Positions 43,793 to 53,775 of a DNA stretch of 64,000 nucleotides are shown here, one piece after another. Below the pieces are notes generated by a model, which saw nothing but the letters and a program-made list of their open reading frames with translations, was not told the origin of the DNA and did no database searches. The position numbers and the translations under genes were made by a program. The DNA is from Nocardioides luteus (GTDB lineage: Bacteria; Actinomycetota; Actinomycetes; Propionibacteriales; Nocardioidaceae): assembly GCF_015752315.1 (NCBI RefSeq), contig NZ_JADOVJ010000001.1:2472501-2536500 (forward strand), in the 5' to 3' direction. The stretch's first letter is position 1. Each line of letters begins with the position of its first letter.

Positions 43793-45037
43793 TCAGACGG
43801 GTGTGATCGGCAGCGACCGGCGCGGCTCGAAGGCGAAGTCTGCGCCGGTGCTGAACCTCACCACCGCGACCTCGGAGGCCTCCGGGGCGGGTTCGGGCCG
43901 GCGGACGACCTCGACCCGCCACCCGGGGCCGGCTCCCTCGGGCGTCACCTCGACGTCGAGGTGAGGGTCGAGCGCTTGCACCGCCGCCTGCAGCGGAACG
44001 AACCATTCCGGGCCGATCAGCGAGACCCAGGCGCCGTCCTCGTCGGCGGCCCCGGGGCGGACGACCAGCGCGTCGGTGCCGGCCTCGACCGAGACGTACG
44101 CAGCGGGGTTGAGCATCGGGTGGAGCGCGAGCAGCCGCAGCGCGCCCTTGGTGTCCGGCGGCAGGTCGAGGCCCCGAGCGAGCCGGGCTCCGGCGATGCC
44201 GGCGAGCCCGACGAGCTGTTTGCGGCGGATGTCGAGGAGCTGCTCGGGTGAGCTCGCCCGCGGCTCCAGGGCGAGCGTGAAGCCACGGTCGAGCAGGGCC
44301 ATCTGCAGGCAGACCTCGTCGGCGATGCGCGCCAGGGCGGAGCGGGAGAACGCAGCGAGGTCGAGGTCGGAGACCAGGGGACCCGCGTAGTCTGCCGCGC
44401 CGTCGTCGGCGGGGTCGATCGGCGCGAGCTCGAGCCCGGCGGCGCGGGAGCGCTCGTTGACCGCCAGCTCCGGGATCGCGACCGCCTCGGGGTGGGCGTC
44501 GTCGATGACCACGGTCCAGCGGCAGTGGGGCGTCCGGTCGGCGGGCGTCCGCGGCGGCCGGTGGACGGGACGTACCTGGGCCCGCGGGTGCGTCGCGATC
44601 GCGGTGGCGTCGAAGGTGGGGTCCTCGATGTCGTGGCACATCCCACGGACGTACTCCTCGCCCATGGGCTCGACGTCCATCAGCGCGCCGCAGTGGTCGA
44701 GGTGGAACTCGCCGTGGCGGGCGTCGTGCACGGTGTAGCGGAAGTCCATGAACTGCGGCGGCGCGCCGATGTCGAGCTGGAGGCCCTTGAAGATGGTCGG
44801 TACGTCACCCTGCCCGGGCACCGCCGGCGCGTAGCCGAGCGCGGCCTGCATCCGCCGCGTGTAGATCGGCGAGGCCGCGGCCCATTCGACGATCGCGATC
44901 CGCAGCATCTCCTCGCGCCCGAAGGCGGAGATGCACCACGCCATCCCGGCCCGGTCGATCAGCTGGCCGATCAGGAGGAGCTCGCGGACGACCTCGGCGA
45001 GCTCCTCCCGAGTCAGGTCGGCATAGCGGGAGATCAA
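43793..45037 (-). CDS. Unknown protein co-transcribed with fadA5/GMC/ALDH
   Basis: 414 aa, not recognised. N-terminal helical part (TREELAEVVRELLLIGQLID), then a conserved-looking core FHLDHCGALMDVEPMGEEYV followed by MCHDIEDPTFDATA, with His and Cys residues that could bind a metal. This is faintly reminiscent of ATC-hydrolase/DUF6125-like enzymes. The C-terminal half is alpha/beta without clear motifs. TTG 45037 was chosen because it overlaps the aldehyde dehydrogenase stop (TTGA); a longer frame running through that gene was rejected. It is the last gene of a minus-strand operon that starts at the KstR-box promoter of the thiolase gene, so a role in steroid side-chain oxidation is possible. 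Confidence 0.65.
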   Translation of the reverse strand: MISRYADLTREELAEVVRELLLIGQLIDRAGMAWCISAFGREEMLRIAIVEWAAASPIYTRRMQAALGYAPAVPGQGDVPTIFKGLQLDIGAPPQFMDFRYTVHDARHGEFHLDHCGALMDVEPMGEEYVRGMCHDIEDPTFDATAIATHPRAQVRPVHRPPRTPADRTPHCRWTVVIDDAHPEAVAIPELAVNERSRAAGLELAPIDPADDGAADYAGPLVSDLDLAAFSRSALARIADEVCLQMALLDRGFTLALEPRASSPEQLLDIRRKQLVGLAGIAGARLARGLDLPPDTKGALRLLALHPMLNPAAYVSVEAGTDALVVRPGAADEDGAWVSLIGPEWFVPLQAAVQALDPHLDVEVTPEGAGPGWRVEVVRRPEPAPEASEVAVVRFSTGADFAFEPRRSLPITPV

Positions 45038-46617
45038 CGGATGTGGAGCTTCCGCATCCACCGCAGCGACGTCTGCATCTGCTTGGCGTAGTCGTCGAAG
45101 GTCTGCTTGCCCTGCGGCCCCATGACCTGCTTCTTCAGGGTCGCGACGTTCTGGGTTTCGGTGTACTTCAGCAGCCCCTGGTCGCCGTGACGTGCGCCGA
45201 CGCCAGACTGCTTCATGCCGCCCGACGGTGTCGACTTGGAGGCGTACGCGGTGGCGAGGCCGTCGTTGATGTTGACGTTGCCGGACTCGATCCGGGCCGC
45301 GATCGCCTGGGCGCGCTTGAAGTTGGTGGTCCACACCGAGGCGTTGAGCCCGTACTCGGTGTCGTTGGCCAGCTCGATGGCCTCCTCCAGGGTGGAGTAG
45401 CGGTGCAGCGAGACGACCGGCCCGAAGGTCTCGGTCACGCCGTGGAGCATCTCCTTCGTCGTGCCCTCCAGGATGGTCGGCTCGAAGAAGGTCGGCCCGA
45501 TGTCGGGGCGTGCCTTCCCGCCGGTCAGCACGGTGGCGCCCTTGGCGACCGCGTCCTCGACGTGCGACTGCACCCGCGCCAGGTGGTCGGGGGAGACCAG
45601 CGCCCCGAGGTCCGGCCCGAAGGCGTACGCAGCCTCGATCCGCATCCCCTCGACCGCGGCGACGAACTTGTCGCGGAACTCGTCGTACATCGCCTCCGGG
45701 ATGTAGATCCGCTCGATGTGCATGCAGATCTGGCCGGTGTTGCCGAAGACGGCGAACATCGAGCCGCCCACAGTCTCGTCGATGTCGGCGTCGTCGAGGA
45801 CGATCATCGGGTTCTTGCCGCCGAGCTCGAGGCAGGCGCCGATCAGGTTGCGGCCGGCCTGCTCCCCGATCACCCGGCCGGTGGCGGTCGAGCCGGTGAA
45901 CATCGCGTAGTCGACGTTGTCCAGCATCGTCGGGCCGACGTCGGGGCCCTCGCCGCAGACCACTTGGAACAGCCCCTTGGGCAGCCCGGCCTCCTCGAGC
46001 AGCGAGATCCCGAACAGCGGCGAGAGGGCGGTCTTGTTGTCGGGCTTGAGGAGCACCGCGTTGCCGGCCATCAGCGCCGGGATCGCGTCGGAGAGACCGG
46101 TCGCGAACGGGAAGTTCCACGGCGCGATGATCCCGATCAGCCCTCGCGGCGGGTGGCGCTCGATCGAGCTCGACAGCAGCGGCATCACGCCGGGGCGCTT
46201 CTTGTCCTTGAGCAGCTTCGGAGCCCGCTTGAGGTAGTGCGAGATCACCATCGGCGGGTCGCACACCTCCTCGAACGCGATCCGGCGCGCCTTGCCCGAC
46301 TCGGCCTGGATGAGGTCGGCGATCTTGTGCTGGTTTCGCAGGATCAGCTCGTGGGCACGCTTGAAGACGGCCAGCCGCTCCGGGAGCGGGGTGGCCGCCC
46401 ACGCGCGCTGAGCCGCCCGGCCGGCCGCGGCGGCGCGCTCCACGTCCTCCGGTGAGGACTGCGGCAGCGCGACCAGCACCTCACCGGTGTAGACCTCGGT
46501 CAGCTTCCAGGACGCACCCGTCGAGGACGGGACCCGGGAGACCAGCTCGCCCAGCAGCTCCTCGGTGATCCAGTCGGGGCGGCGTACGTCTGGTGTCTTC
46601 GCTGTGTCAGTGCTCAT
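45034..46617 (-). CDS. Aldehyde dehydrogenase, GabD2-like
   Basis: 527 aa ALDH. IAPWNFPFATGLSDAIPALM, MFTGSTATGRVIG, catalytic Glu in CLELGGKNPMIV and catalytic Cys in FGNTGQICMHIERI; the C-terminus STPSGGMKQSGVGAR is followed by an extension of about 45 residues. Closest class by appearance is the succinate-semialdehyde dehydrogenase GabD2 type, but the setting beside fadA5, a GMC oxidoreductase and cyp125 suggests oxidation of the C26/C27 sterol aldehyde to the acid (inference). 33 bp downstream of the GMC gene. Confidence 0.87.
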   Translation of the reverse strand: MSTDTAKTPDVRRPDWITEELLGELVSRVPSSTGASWKLTEVYTGEVLVALPQSSPEDVERAAAAGRAAQRAWAATPLPERLAVFKRAHELILRNQHKIADLIQAESGKARRIAFEEVCDPPMVISHYLKRAPKLLKDKKRPGVMPLLSSSIERHPPRGLIGIIAPWNFPFATGLSDAIPALMAGNAVLLKPDNKTALSPLFGISLLEEAGLPKGLFQVVCGEGPDVGPTMLDNVDYAMFTGSTATGRVIGEQAGRNLIGACLELGGKNPMIVLDDADIDETVGGSMFAVFGNTGQICMHIERIYIPEAMYDEFRDKFVAAVEGMRIEAAYAFGPDLGALVSPDHLARVQSHVEDAVAKGATVLTGGKARPDIGPTFFEPTILEGTTKEMLHGVTETFGPVVSLHRYSTLEEAIELANDTEYGLNASVWTTNFKRAQAIAARIESGNVNINDGLATAYASKSTPSGGMKQSGVGARHGDQGLLKYTETQNVATLKKQVMGPQGKQTFDDYAKQMQTSLRWMRKLHIR

Positions 46618-46650
46618 GTCTGCTCCGATCAGCTGTTCTCGAGAATGGCT

Positions 46651-48273
46651 CTATGAATTTTCGTCAAGGACGAAGGCCGCGCACCGGTCACCGATCATGA
46701 CCGCGGGAGCGTTGGTGTTGCCGCCGATGATGGACGGCATGATCGAGGCGTCGGCGACGCGGAGGCCGTCGATGCCGCGTACGCGGAGCCGCGGGTCGAC
46801 CACGGCCCGCTCGTCGACGCCCATCCGGCAGGAGCCGACGCCGTGGTAGATCGAGGTCGCCCGGTTGGTGACCTCCTCCTTCATCGCCTCCGCGTCGATC
46901 GCCTTGCCGGGGTGGATCTCCGACTTGACCTGGTCGCCGAAGGCCGGGGACGCCATGATCTCGCGGATCATCTCGACGCCCTCGAGCAGCACCCGCTTGT
47001 CGTCGGGCTCGGCGAGGTAGTTGAAGTCGATCAGCGGCTCGGCGGTCGGGTCGGCGCTGCGCAGCCGCAGCGTCCCGCGCGAGCGCGGGTAGATCAGCGA
47101 CGACATCACCGTCAGCGCTGCCCGTGGGTCGACCTCGTGGCGGATCGGCGCGTCCTGGTTGGGGGAGGGGTAGGCCCAGGGGAGGACGTGCAGCTGCAGG
47201 TCGGGTACGTCGGTGGCCAGCGAGGTGCGGACGAACCCGACGGTCTCGAAGACGGTGTGACCGAGGATCGACCTGCCGACGGTCTGCTCTTTGAGGACCG
47301 CCTTGCCGAAGTATCCGGCCGTGCCGTGGTGCAGCGCGGTCGGCATCTCCCAGGTGGTCGGCACGAACATGTGGTCGTGCAGGTTGTCGCCGACCGGCAG
47401 CTCGTGGACGGTCTGGATGCCGTGCTCGGCCAGGTGGGCGGAATGACCGATTCCGGAGAGCATCAGCAGCTGCGCCGAGCCGAAGACGCCGGCGGAGACG
47501 ACGACCTCCTGGGTCGCCGAGATCCTCTGCGGGCCCTGCCTGGTGATGATCTCGACGCCCGTGGCGCGGCCGTTCTCGATCACGATCCGGGAGACGTGCA
47601 CGCGGGTGAGCGTGGTCAGGCTGGGCAGCTCCTGGTCGTGGAGATACCCGCGCGAGGCCGAGTAGCGGAGGCCGTCGATCGCGCTCTGCTGGAAGGTCGA
47701 GACGCCCTCCTGCTCGGCGCCGTTGTAGTCGTCGAGCACCTTCACGTCGAGGGTCTCGGCGGCGGCGCGCTGGAAGGACAGCGACGCCTCGGTCGGCCGC
47801 GGGTGCTTCATGACCTTGATCGGTCCGCCGGTGCCGCGGTAGTCGGAGCCGCCGCCCTCGTAGTCCTCGATCCGCCGGTACGCCTCGTTGACCGAGTCCG
47901 CGTCCCAGCCGGTGTTGCCCTCTGCGGCCCAGGCGTCGTAGTTGGCCCGGTTGCCCCGGACCCACAGCAGACCGTTGATGGAGGAGGAGCCGCCGAGCAC
48001 CTTGCCGCGCGGCTGGGGGAGCTCGCGGTTACGGGCGTGCTTCTGGGGGACCGTGTGATAGCCCCAGTCGACCAGCTTCTTCAGCCGCGGCTCGGCGTGC
48101 ATCGGGCCGATCATGCCGGGCTTGGTGACCATGTAGTTGTGCTTGTCGTTCTTCCCCGCCTCGAGCAGGATGACCGACTTGCCGGCCGCGGCCAGGCGGC
48201 CGGCCACGGCACAGCCGGCTGAGCCGGCGCCGACGACGACGTACTCGGCCTCGGTGATCTTCTCGCGGCCCAT
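46651..48273 (-). CDS. GMC-family FAD oxidoreductase (second copy)
   Basis: 540 aa. FAD motif VVGAGSAGCAVAGRLAAAGK; GMC signatures GKVLGGSSSINGLLWVRGN and VVSAGVFGSAQLLMLSGIG; C-terminal HGVGSCRMGVDERAVVDP and GGNTNAPAVMIGD. Clearly paralogous to the gene at 29102-30709. Lying between a FadA5-like thiolase and an aldehyde dehydrogenase, opposite cyp125, it may oxidise the 26/27-hydroxyl made by CYP125 to the aldehyde (inference). ATG one base after the thiolase stop. Confidence 0.88.
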   Translation of the reverse strand: MGREKITEAEYVVVGAGSAGCAVAGRLAAAGKSVILLEAGKNDKHNYMVTKPGMIGPMHAEPRLKKLVDWGYHTVPQKHARNRELPQPRGKVLGGSSSINGLLWVRGNRANYDAWAAEGNTGWDADSVNEAYRRIEDYEGGGSDYRGTGGPIKVMKHPRPTEASLSFQRAAAETLDVKVLDDYNGAEQEGVSTFQQSAIDGLRYSASRGYLHDQELPSLTTLTRVHVSRIVIENGRATGVEIITRQGPQRISATQEVVVSAGVFGSAQLLMLSGIGHSAHLAEHGIQTVHELPVGDNLHDHMFVPTTWEMPTALHHGTAGYFGKAVLKEQTVGRSILGHTVFETVGFVRTSLATDVPDLQLHVLPWAYPSPNQDAPIRHEVDPRAALTVMSSLIYPRSRGTLRLRSADPTAEPLIDFNYLAEPDDKRVLLEGVEMIREIMASPAFGDQVKSEIHPGKAIDAEAMKEEVTNRATSIYHGVGSCRMGVDERAVVDPRLRVRGIDGLRVADASIMPSIIGGNTNAPAVMIGDRCAAFVLDENS

Positions 48274-48274
48274 C

Positions 48275-49516
<1,242 letters not shown>

Positions 49517-49537
49517 TTACACTCGATTGTCCCAAAG

Positions 49538-49551
49538 TAGAACGTGTTCTC
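49538..49551 (-). promoter_or_regulatory. KstR-like box on the fadA5 side
   Basis: TAGAACGTGTTCTC fits the KstR consensus except for the last base. First of two boxes in the fadA5/cyp125 divergent spacer. Confidence 0.7.
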
Positions 49552-49598
49552 GTTTGGCGCAACCCTTGTGTGATGCGGAGCATTGTGTGACGATAAAC

Positions 49599-49612
49599 TA
49601 GAACGTGTTATA
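49599..49612 (+). promoter_or_regulatory. KstR box on the cyp125 side
   Basis: TAGAACGTGTTATA fits the KstR consensus fully. It is 26 bp before the cyp125 GTG, which has its own Shine-Dalgarno AAGGAG (49625-49630). Confidence 0.8.
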
Positions 49613-49637
49613 GAAAAGACCTCGAAGGAGCACACCC

Positions 49638-50861
49638 GTGACCGCTCTCCCCGTGGATTTCGATCCGACTGATCCCGTGCTCAACGAGGAGCGCGTCCCG
49701 CTGCAGGAGTTCCTCGAGCTTCGCAAGACCGCGCCGGTGTGGTGGGTCGAGCAGTCGCCGGCCGCACGCGCCGGCTTCCTGGACACCGGGTTCTGGGCGG
49801 TGACCAAGCACGAGGACATCCTGGCCGTCTCCAAGGACAGCGAGAACTTCGGCACGAACGAGAACGGCGTGATCATCCGGTTCGCGCCCGACATGACCCG
49901 TGAGCAGGTCGAGCTGCAGCGCGCGATGCTCATCCACCACGACGCCCCGGACCACACCAAGCTGCGCCAGATCATCAGCCGCGGCTTCACCCCGCGCGCG
50001 ATCAACGCCCTCAAGGAGCGCCTGGTCGAGCGGGCCAACAACATCGTCGACGACGCCCTGGCCAAGGGCGAGGGCGACTTCGTCTCCGAGGTCGCCGCCG
50101 AGCTCCCGCTCCAGGCGATCGCCGAGCTCCTCGGTGTCCCGCAGGAGGACCGGCGCAAGCTCTTCGACTGGTCCAACCAGATGCTCGCCTACGACGACCC
50201 GGACTACGACGCGGACCCCGAGGCCGCCTCGATCGAGATCCTCTCCTACGCGATGGCGCTGGCCGCGGAGCGCAAGGCCGACCCCAAGGACGACATCATC
50301 TCCAAGCTCGTCAACGCCGAGCTGGAGGGCGGCGCGCTGGGCGACGACGAGTTCGGCTTCTTCGTCATCCTGCTCGCGGTCGCGGGCAACGAGACCACCC
50401 GCAACGCGATCACCCACGGCATGCAGGCCTTCTTCGACCACCCCGACCAGTGGGAGCTGTGGAAGAAGGAGCGGCCGGACACCATGGTCGACGAGGTGAT
50501 CCGCTGGGCGACCCCGGTCACCGTCTTCCAGCGTACGGCGCTCAACGACGTCGAGGTCGGCGGGCAGCTGGTCAAGAAGGGCCAGCGCGTCGGCATCTTC
50601 TACGCCTCCGGCAACCACGACGAGGACGTCTTCGACGACCCCGACACGTTCGACATCACCCGCGAGCACAACCCCCACCTCGCCTTCGGCGGCCACGGCG
50701 CCCACTACTGCATCGGTGCCAACCTGGCCCGGATGGAGGTGCGGATCATGTTCGACGTGATCGCCGACCGGATGCCCGACCTGAAGCCCAACGGCACGCC
50801 GCGACGCTTGCGCCACGCCTGGATCAACGGCATCAAGGAGATGCCGGTGACCTACGCCTGA
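49638..50861 (+). CDS. cyp125: CYP125, steroid C26/C27-hydroxylase
   Basis: 407 aa P450. I-helix VAGNETTRNAITHG, heme loop FGGHGAHYCIGANLARMEV and PRRLRHAWINGIKEMPV are characteristic of the CYP125 group, which starts side-chain breakdown by oxidising the terminal methyl of cholest-4-en-3-one. Slightly shorter than M. tuberculosis CYP125 (433 aa), mainly at the N-terminus. GTG start supported by AAGGAG. Divergent from fadA5 with a KstR box for each. Its 3' end converges on the GNAT-like gene with 9 bp between. Confidence 0.92.
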   Translation: MTALPVDFDPTDPVLNEERVPLQEFLELRKTAPVWWVEQSPAARAGFLDTGFWAVTKHEDILAVSKDSENFGTNENGVIIRFAPDMTREQVELQRAMLIHHDAPDHTKLRQIISRGFTPRAINALKERLVERANNIVDDALAKGEGDFVSEVAAELPLQAIAELLGVPQEDRRKLFDWSNQMLAYDDPDYDADPEAASIEILSYAMALAAERKADPKDDIISKLVNAELEGGALGDDEFGFFVILLAVAGNETTRNAITHGMQAFFDHPDQWELWKKERPDTMVDEVIRWATPVTVFQRTALNDVEVGGQLVKKGQRVGIFYASGNHDEDVFDDPDTFDITREHNPHLAFGGHGAHYCIGANLARMEVRIMFDVIADRMPDLKPNGTPRRLRHAWINGIKEMPVTYA

Positions 50862-50870
50862 CTCCGGGCG

Positions 50871-51368
50871 CTACGGCACGACCACGTTGGAGAAGTGGGG
50901 TCGGCGGAACGGATACTCCGCCGGCACCCACTTCTTCAGCGCTTCATGGACCACCTCGTAGAGCCCACGCTCGTAGGCCTCGGTGGTCACCCACCAGCTG
51001 ACGTCGACGTCGTACGCAGCCAGCTCCTCGCTCAGCTCCTGCCGGACGCCCAGCGGGTAGAGATAGGCGCACCCGACGTAGCCGAGCTCTGAGGTCTCCA
51101 GGACGTAGGAGAACGACTTGTTCTCCTTCCACTCGCCCTCGTGCCAGACGAGGTCGATGTAGTCCTCCTCCTCCGACGTCGGACCCGTCGGCCAGCCGCC
51201 GCCCCGGGTCGCGTTGATGAGGTCGATGTCGGCGTTGATGGCGCGCACGTCGTCGGCCAGGCACTCGCGCGACAACGGCCGCGCGGTCAGGTCGCCGTGG
51301 GTGAGCACCCTCGGTGCCTCGAACCCGGCGGGGACGGCCAGCAGCTTGCTCAGTCCTGCGTAGCTCAT
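50871..51368 (-). CDS. GNAT-like acetyltransferase-fold protein
   Basis: 165 aa. LTARPLSRECLADDVRAINA at the start, a central ETSELGYVGCAYLYPLG and the C-terminal VDVSWWVTTEAYERGLYEVV follow the beta-strand/acetyl-CoA-loop order of GNAT enzymes, though the canonical Q/RxxGxG/A loop is not clear. Substrate unknown. Begins 9 bp after the TetR gene stop on the same strand, so probably co-transcribed with it. Confidence 0.6.
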   Translation of the reverse strand: MSYAGLSKLLAVPAGFEAPRVLTHGDLTARPLSRECLADDVRAINADIDLINATRGGGWPTGPTSEEEDYIDLVWHEGEWKENKSFSYVLETSELGYVGCAYLYPLGVRQELSEELAAYDVDVSWWVTTEAYERGLYEVVHEALKKWVPAEYPFRRPHFSNVVVP

Positions 51369-51377
51369 GCCCGAAGG

Positions 51378-52001
51378 CTACGTTCGCAGACGCACGGCCA
51401 GCATCCCGGCGTACGCGGCCAGCAGTCGCTCCTTCGGATATTCGTCGGGTCGCGCCAGCAGCAGCCGGGCGAACTCCTGCACCAGCGTGACGAGCGAGTG
51501 GGCGACCACCTCGACGTCGAGGTCGGTCTCGGGCCCGAGGTTGGTGCGCAGCACGTCGGCCACGAACCCGCGCAGCAGGACCAGGGTGCTCTCGATGCGT
51601 TCGCGCACGGCGGGCGGAGCGCCATCGGTCAGGCCGAGCACCGGGCGCCAGGTCTCCGGATCCTCCTGGACCGCCTGGAGGAGTCCGTCGGCCGCATCGA
51701 GCAGCCACCGGTCGAGCTCGACCGGGACGCCGCCGGCGGGGATGAGCGCCAGCGCCGCGTCCGTGGCGCGCTGCTGGGTGCGGTCGAGCAGGGCGTGGAG
51801 GAGTGGGTCGATCCCTCCGTACGCGTCATAGACGACCGGCCGCGTCACGCCTGCCTCGGCGGCGATGGCGCTGATGGTGAGCTGACCGTAGCCGTCGCGG
51901 CCGAGCACGCGCAGCGCCGCGTCCAGGAGCGCCTCCCGACGCTCCTCGAGAGGCATCCGGGCGGCATAACGTCGCCTGGCGGCGGGTCGGTCGTTGGCCA
52001 T
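51378..52001 (-). CDS. TetR-family regulator divergent from the mce operon
   Basis: 207 aa. Helix-turn-helix ISAIAAEAGVTRPVVYDAYG (about 43-62); the recognition helix VTRPVVY is identical to that of the TetR protein at 60027-60665. Divergent from yrbEA, with the palindrome CTACACCCGTGTAG (52070-52083) in between. ATG 52001 preferred; the frame extends upstream but would run over the operator. Likely represses the mce operon and itself, released by a lipid or acyl-CoA ligand (inference). Confidence 0.85.
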   Translation of the reverse strand: MANDRPAARRRYAARMPLEERREALLDAALRVLGRDGYGQLTISAIAAEAGVTRPVVYDAYGGIDPLLHALLDRTQQRATDAALALIPAGGVPVELDRWLLDAADGLLQAVQEDPETWRPVLGLTDGAPPAVRERIESTLVLLRGFVADVLRTNLGPETDLDVEVVAHSLVTLVQEFARLLLARPDEYPKERLLAAYAGMLAVRLRT

Positions 52002-52069
52002 CACGAGGAACGTTACGGGTTGGAGGACGCACGGCGGAAGGGGTGACACACGCCACACGATGTGCGAAT

Positions 52070-52083
52070 CTACACCCGTGTAG
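52070..52083. promoter_or_regulatory. TetR-type operator before the mce operon
   Basis: CTACACCCGTGTAG is a perfect dyad (6-bp arms, 2-bp spacer) between the divergent TetR and yrbEA genes. Near-copies occur at 60695 and 60716, at the other end of the mce operon. Confidence 0.75.
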
Positions 52084-52120
52084 TAATTGACGGCGGCTGT
52101 CGACGACGAGGAGTTTCCGG

Positions 52121-52942
52121 GTGACCGCAACCTTGCCCGAGCGGCTGGCGACCGGCCTCTGGCGCCGTTTCGCCGAGGGGCTGAGGACCGTCGGGGAGAC
52201 CATCGCGCTGGGCGCCGAGGCCTGCGCGTACGCCGCCAGGGACATCGTCACCGGCCGGTTCGACTGGGCGCAGGCCGCCGACCAGGCCTGGTTCATGGCC
52301 CGTGTCTCCCTGCTGCCGACGATCCTGGTCGCGATCCCGTTCGGGGTGGTCACCTCCATCCAGGTCGGCGCGGTGGCCAACAGCATCGGCGCCTCGTCGT
52401 TCAGCGGTGCCGTCAACGGCGTCGGCGTGCTGCGCCAGGCCGCGCCGCTGGTCACCTCGCTGATCATCGCGTGCGTGGTCGGCTCGGCGATCTGCTCCGA
52501 TCTCGGGATGCGCACGATCCGCGACGAGATCGCCGCCCTGGAGGTGATGGGCACCAACCCCGTCCAGCGGATGGTGGCGCCCAGGATCGTGGCCGCCGTC
52601 TTCCTCTCGGTGATGCTGACCGCGATCGTGGCGGTGGCCGCGATCGCGACCGGTTACGTGATGAACGTCGGGCGGGGCGTGGTCGGCGCGGGCACCTATC
52701 TGGACGCGTTCACCAACTTCAGCCAGAGCGCCGACCTGTGGCTGGCCGAGGGCAAGGCGGTGCTGTTCGGGCTGATCGGCACCACGGTGGCGGCCCACAA
52801 GGGGCTGGGGGCGACCGGAGGGCCGCAGGGCGTCGCCGACGCGGTCAACCAGACCGTCGTGCTGAACGTGATCGTGCTGGCCGTGGTGAACGCGGTCGTC
52901 ACCCAGGGATACCTGGCGCTCGCTCCGGGCGGGGCTGCCTGA
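52121..52942 (+). CDS. YrbEA, MlaE-type permease of the Mce transporter
   Basis: 273 aa integral membrane permease with about five hydrophobic spans (starting ARVSLLPTILVAIPFGVVTS). It has the MlaE coupling motif RDEIAALEVMGTNPVQRMV, which contacts the MceG-type ATPase. GTG start; GAGGAG lies upstream (52108-52113). First gene of an eight-gene operon with one- to four-base overlaps throughout. The ATPase (MceG) is not in the window, as is usual because one is shared by several Mce systems. Confidence 0.92.
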   Translation: MTATLPERLATGLWRRFAEGLRTVGETIALGAEACAYAARDIVTGRFDWAQAADQAWFMARVSLLPTILVAIPFGVVTSIQVGAVANSIGASSFSGAVNGVGVLRQAAPLVTSLIIACVVGSAICSDLGMRTIRDEIAALEVMGTNPVQRMVAPRIVAAVFLSVMLTAIVAVAAIATGYVMNVGRGVVGAGTYLDAFTNFSQSADLWLAEGKAVLFGLIGTTVAAHKGLGATGGPQGVADAVNQTVVLNVIVLAVVNAVVTQGYLALAPGGAA

Positions 52943-53775
52943 TGGCCGCGGTCGAGAACGGCGGGCCGTCGACCGGCTGGTGGAGCCCGCTGGTGCCGTT
53001 CGGCTCCTTCCTCACCTTCAGCGCCTCCGTCCTGCTGGCCGTGCCGGCCACGCTGGTGCACCACTGGCGCACCTGCCTGGAGCACTTCTCCGACATCTGC
53101 TGGGGCAAGGGCGCGATCATCGTCGGCGGCGGCACGATCGGGGTGATGGTGCTGCTCTCGGTCTCGGTCGGCACCTCGCTCGGCATCGAGGGCTTCAACG
53201 GGTTGGAGCTGGTCGGACTGGCGCCGCTGGTCGGGTTCATCTCGGCCACCGCCAACACCCGGGAGCTCGGGCCGCTGGTCGCCGCCCTGGCGCTGGGGGC
53301 GCAGGTCGGCTGCCGCTTCACCGCCCAGCTGGGCGCGATGCGGGTCAACGAGGAGGTCGACGCGCTCGAGGTCATGTCGGTGCGCCCGGTGAACTACCTG
53401 GTCGCCACCCGTCTGGTCGCCACCATGCTCGCGATCGTGCCCCTCTACGTGATCGGCCTGCTCGGCTCCTACATCGCCTCGGAGTCGACCGTGGTGATGC
53501 TCTTCGGGCAGTCGCCGGGCCAGTTCGACCACTACTTCCTGGAGTTCCTGACGATGCGCGACATCGGGTTCTCGCTGATCAAGATCCTGATCTTCGCCGC
53601 GATCGTGGTACTGATCCACTGCTGGTACGGCCTCGCGGTCTCGGCCGGCTCGCTCAACGTCGGCGAGGCCACCGGCCGCTCGATCCGGGCCAGCTTCGTG
53701 GTCATCGTCGTGCTCAACATGCTGCTCACCGTCGCCATGTGGGGTGGCGACCCGGGCTTCAGGATCTCCGGATGA
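52942..53775 (+). CDS. YrbEB, second MlaE-type permease
   Basis: 277 aa, membrane protein pairing with YrbEA. Carries the equivalent motif NEEVDALEVMSVRPVNYLV and multiple spans (GAIIVGGGTIGVMVLLSVSV; LVATMLAIVPLYVIGLLGSY). Starts in the YrbEA stop (TGATG) and overlaps mceA by 4 bases. Confidence 0.92.
   Translation: MAAVENGGPSTGWWSPLVPFGSFLTFSASVLLAVPATLVHHWRTCLEHFSDICWGKGAIIVGGGTIGVMVLLSVSVGTSLGIEGFNGLELVGLAPLVGFISATANTRELGPLVAALALGAQVGCRFTAQLGAMRVNEEVDALEVMSVRPVNYLVATRLVATMLAIVPLYVIGLLGSYIASESTVVMLFGQSPGQFDHYFLEFLTMRDIGFSLIKILIFAAIVVLIHCWYGLAVSAGSLNVGEATGRSIRASFVVIVVLNMLLTVAMWGGDPGFRISG

Noticed and set aside
43793..46402. One 869-aa fusion of aldehyde dehydrogenase and the unknown protein
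   Set aside because: The first part is a different frame of the aldehyde dehydrogenase gene. The real ALDH frame ends at 45034 and the unknown protein starts at TTG 45037.
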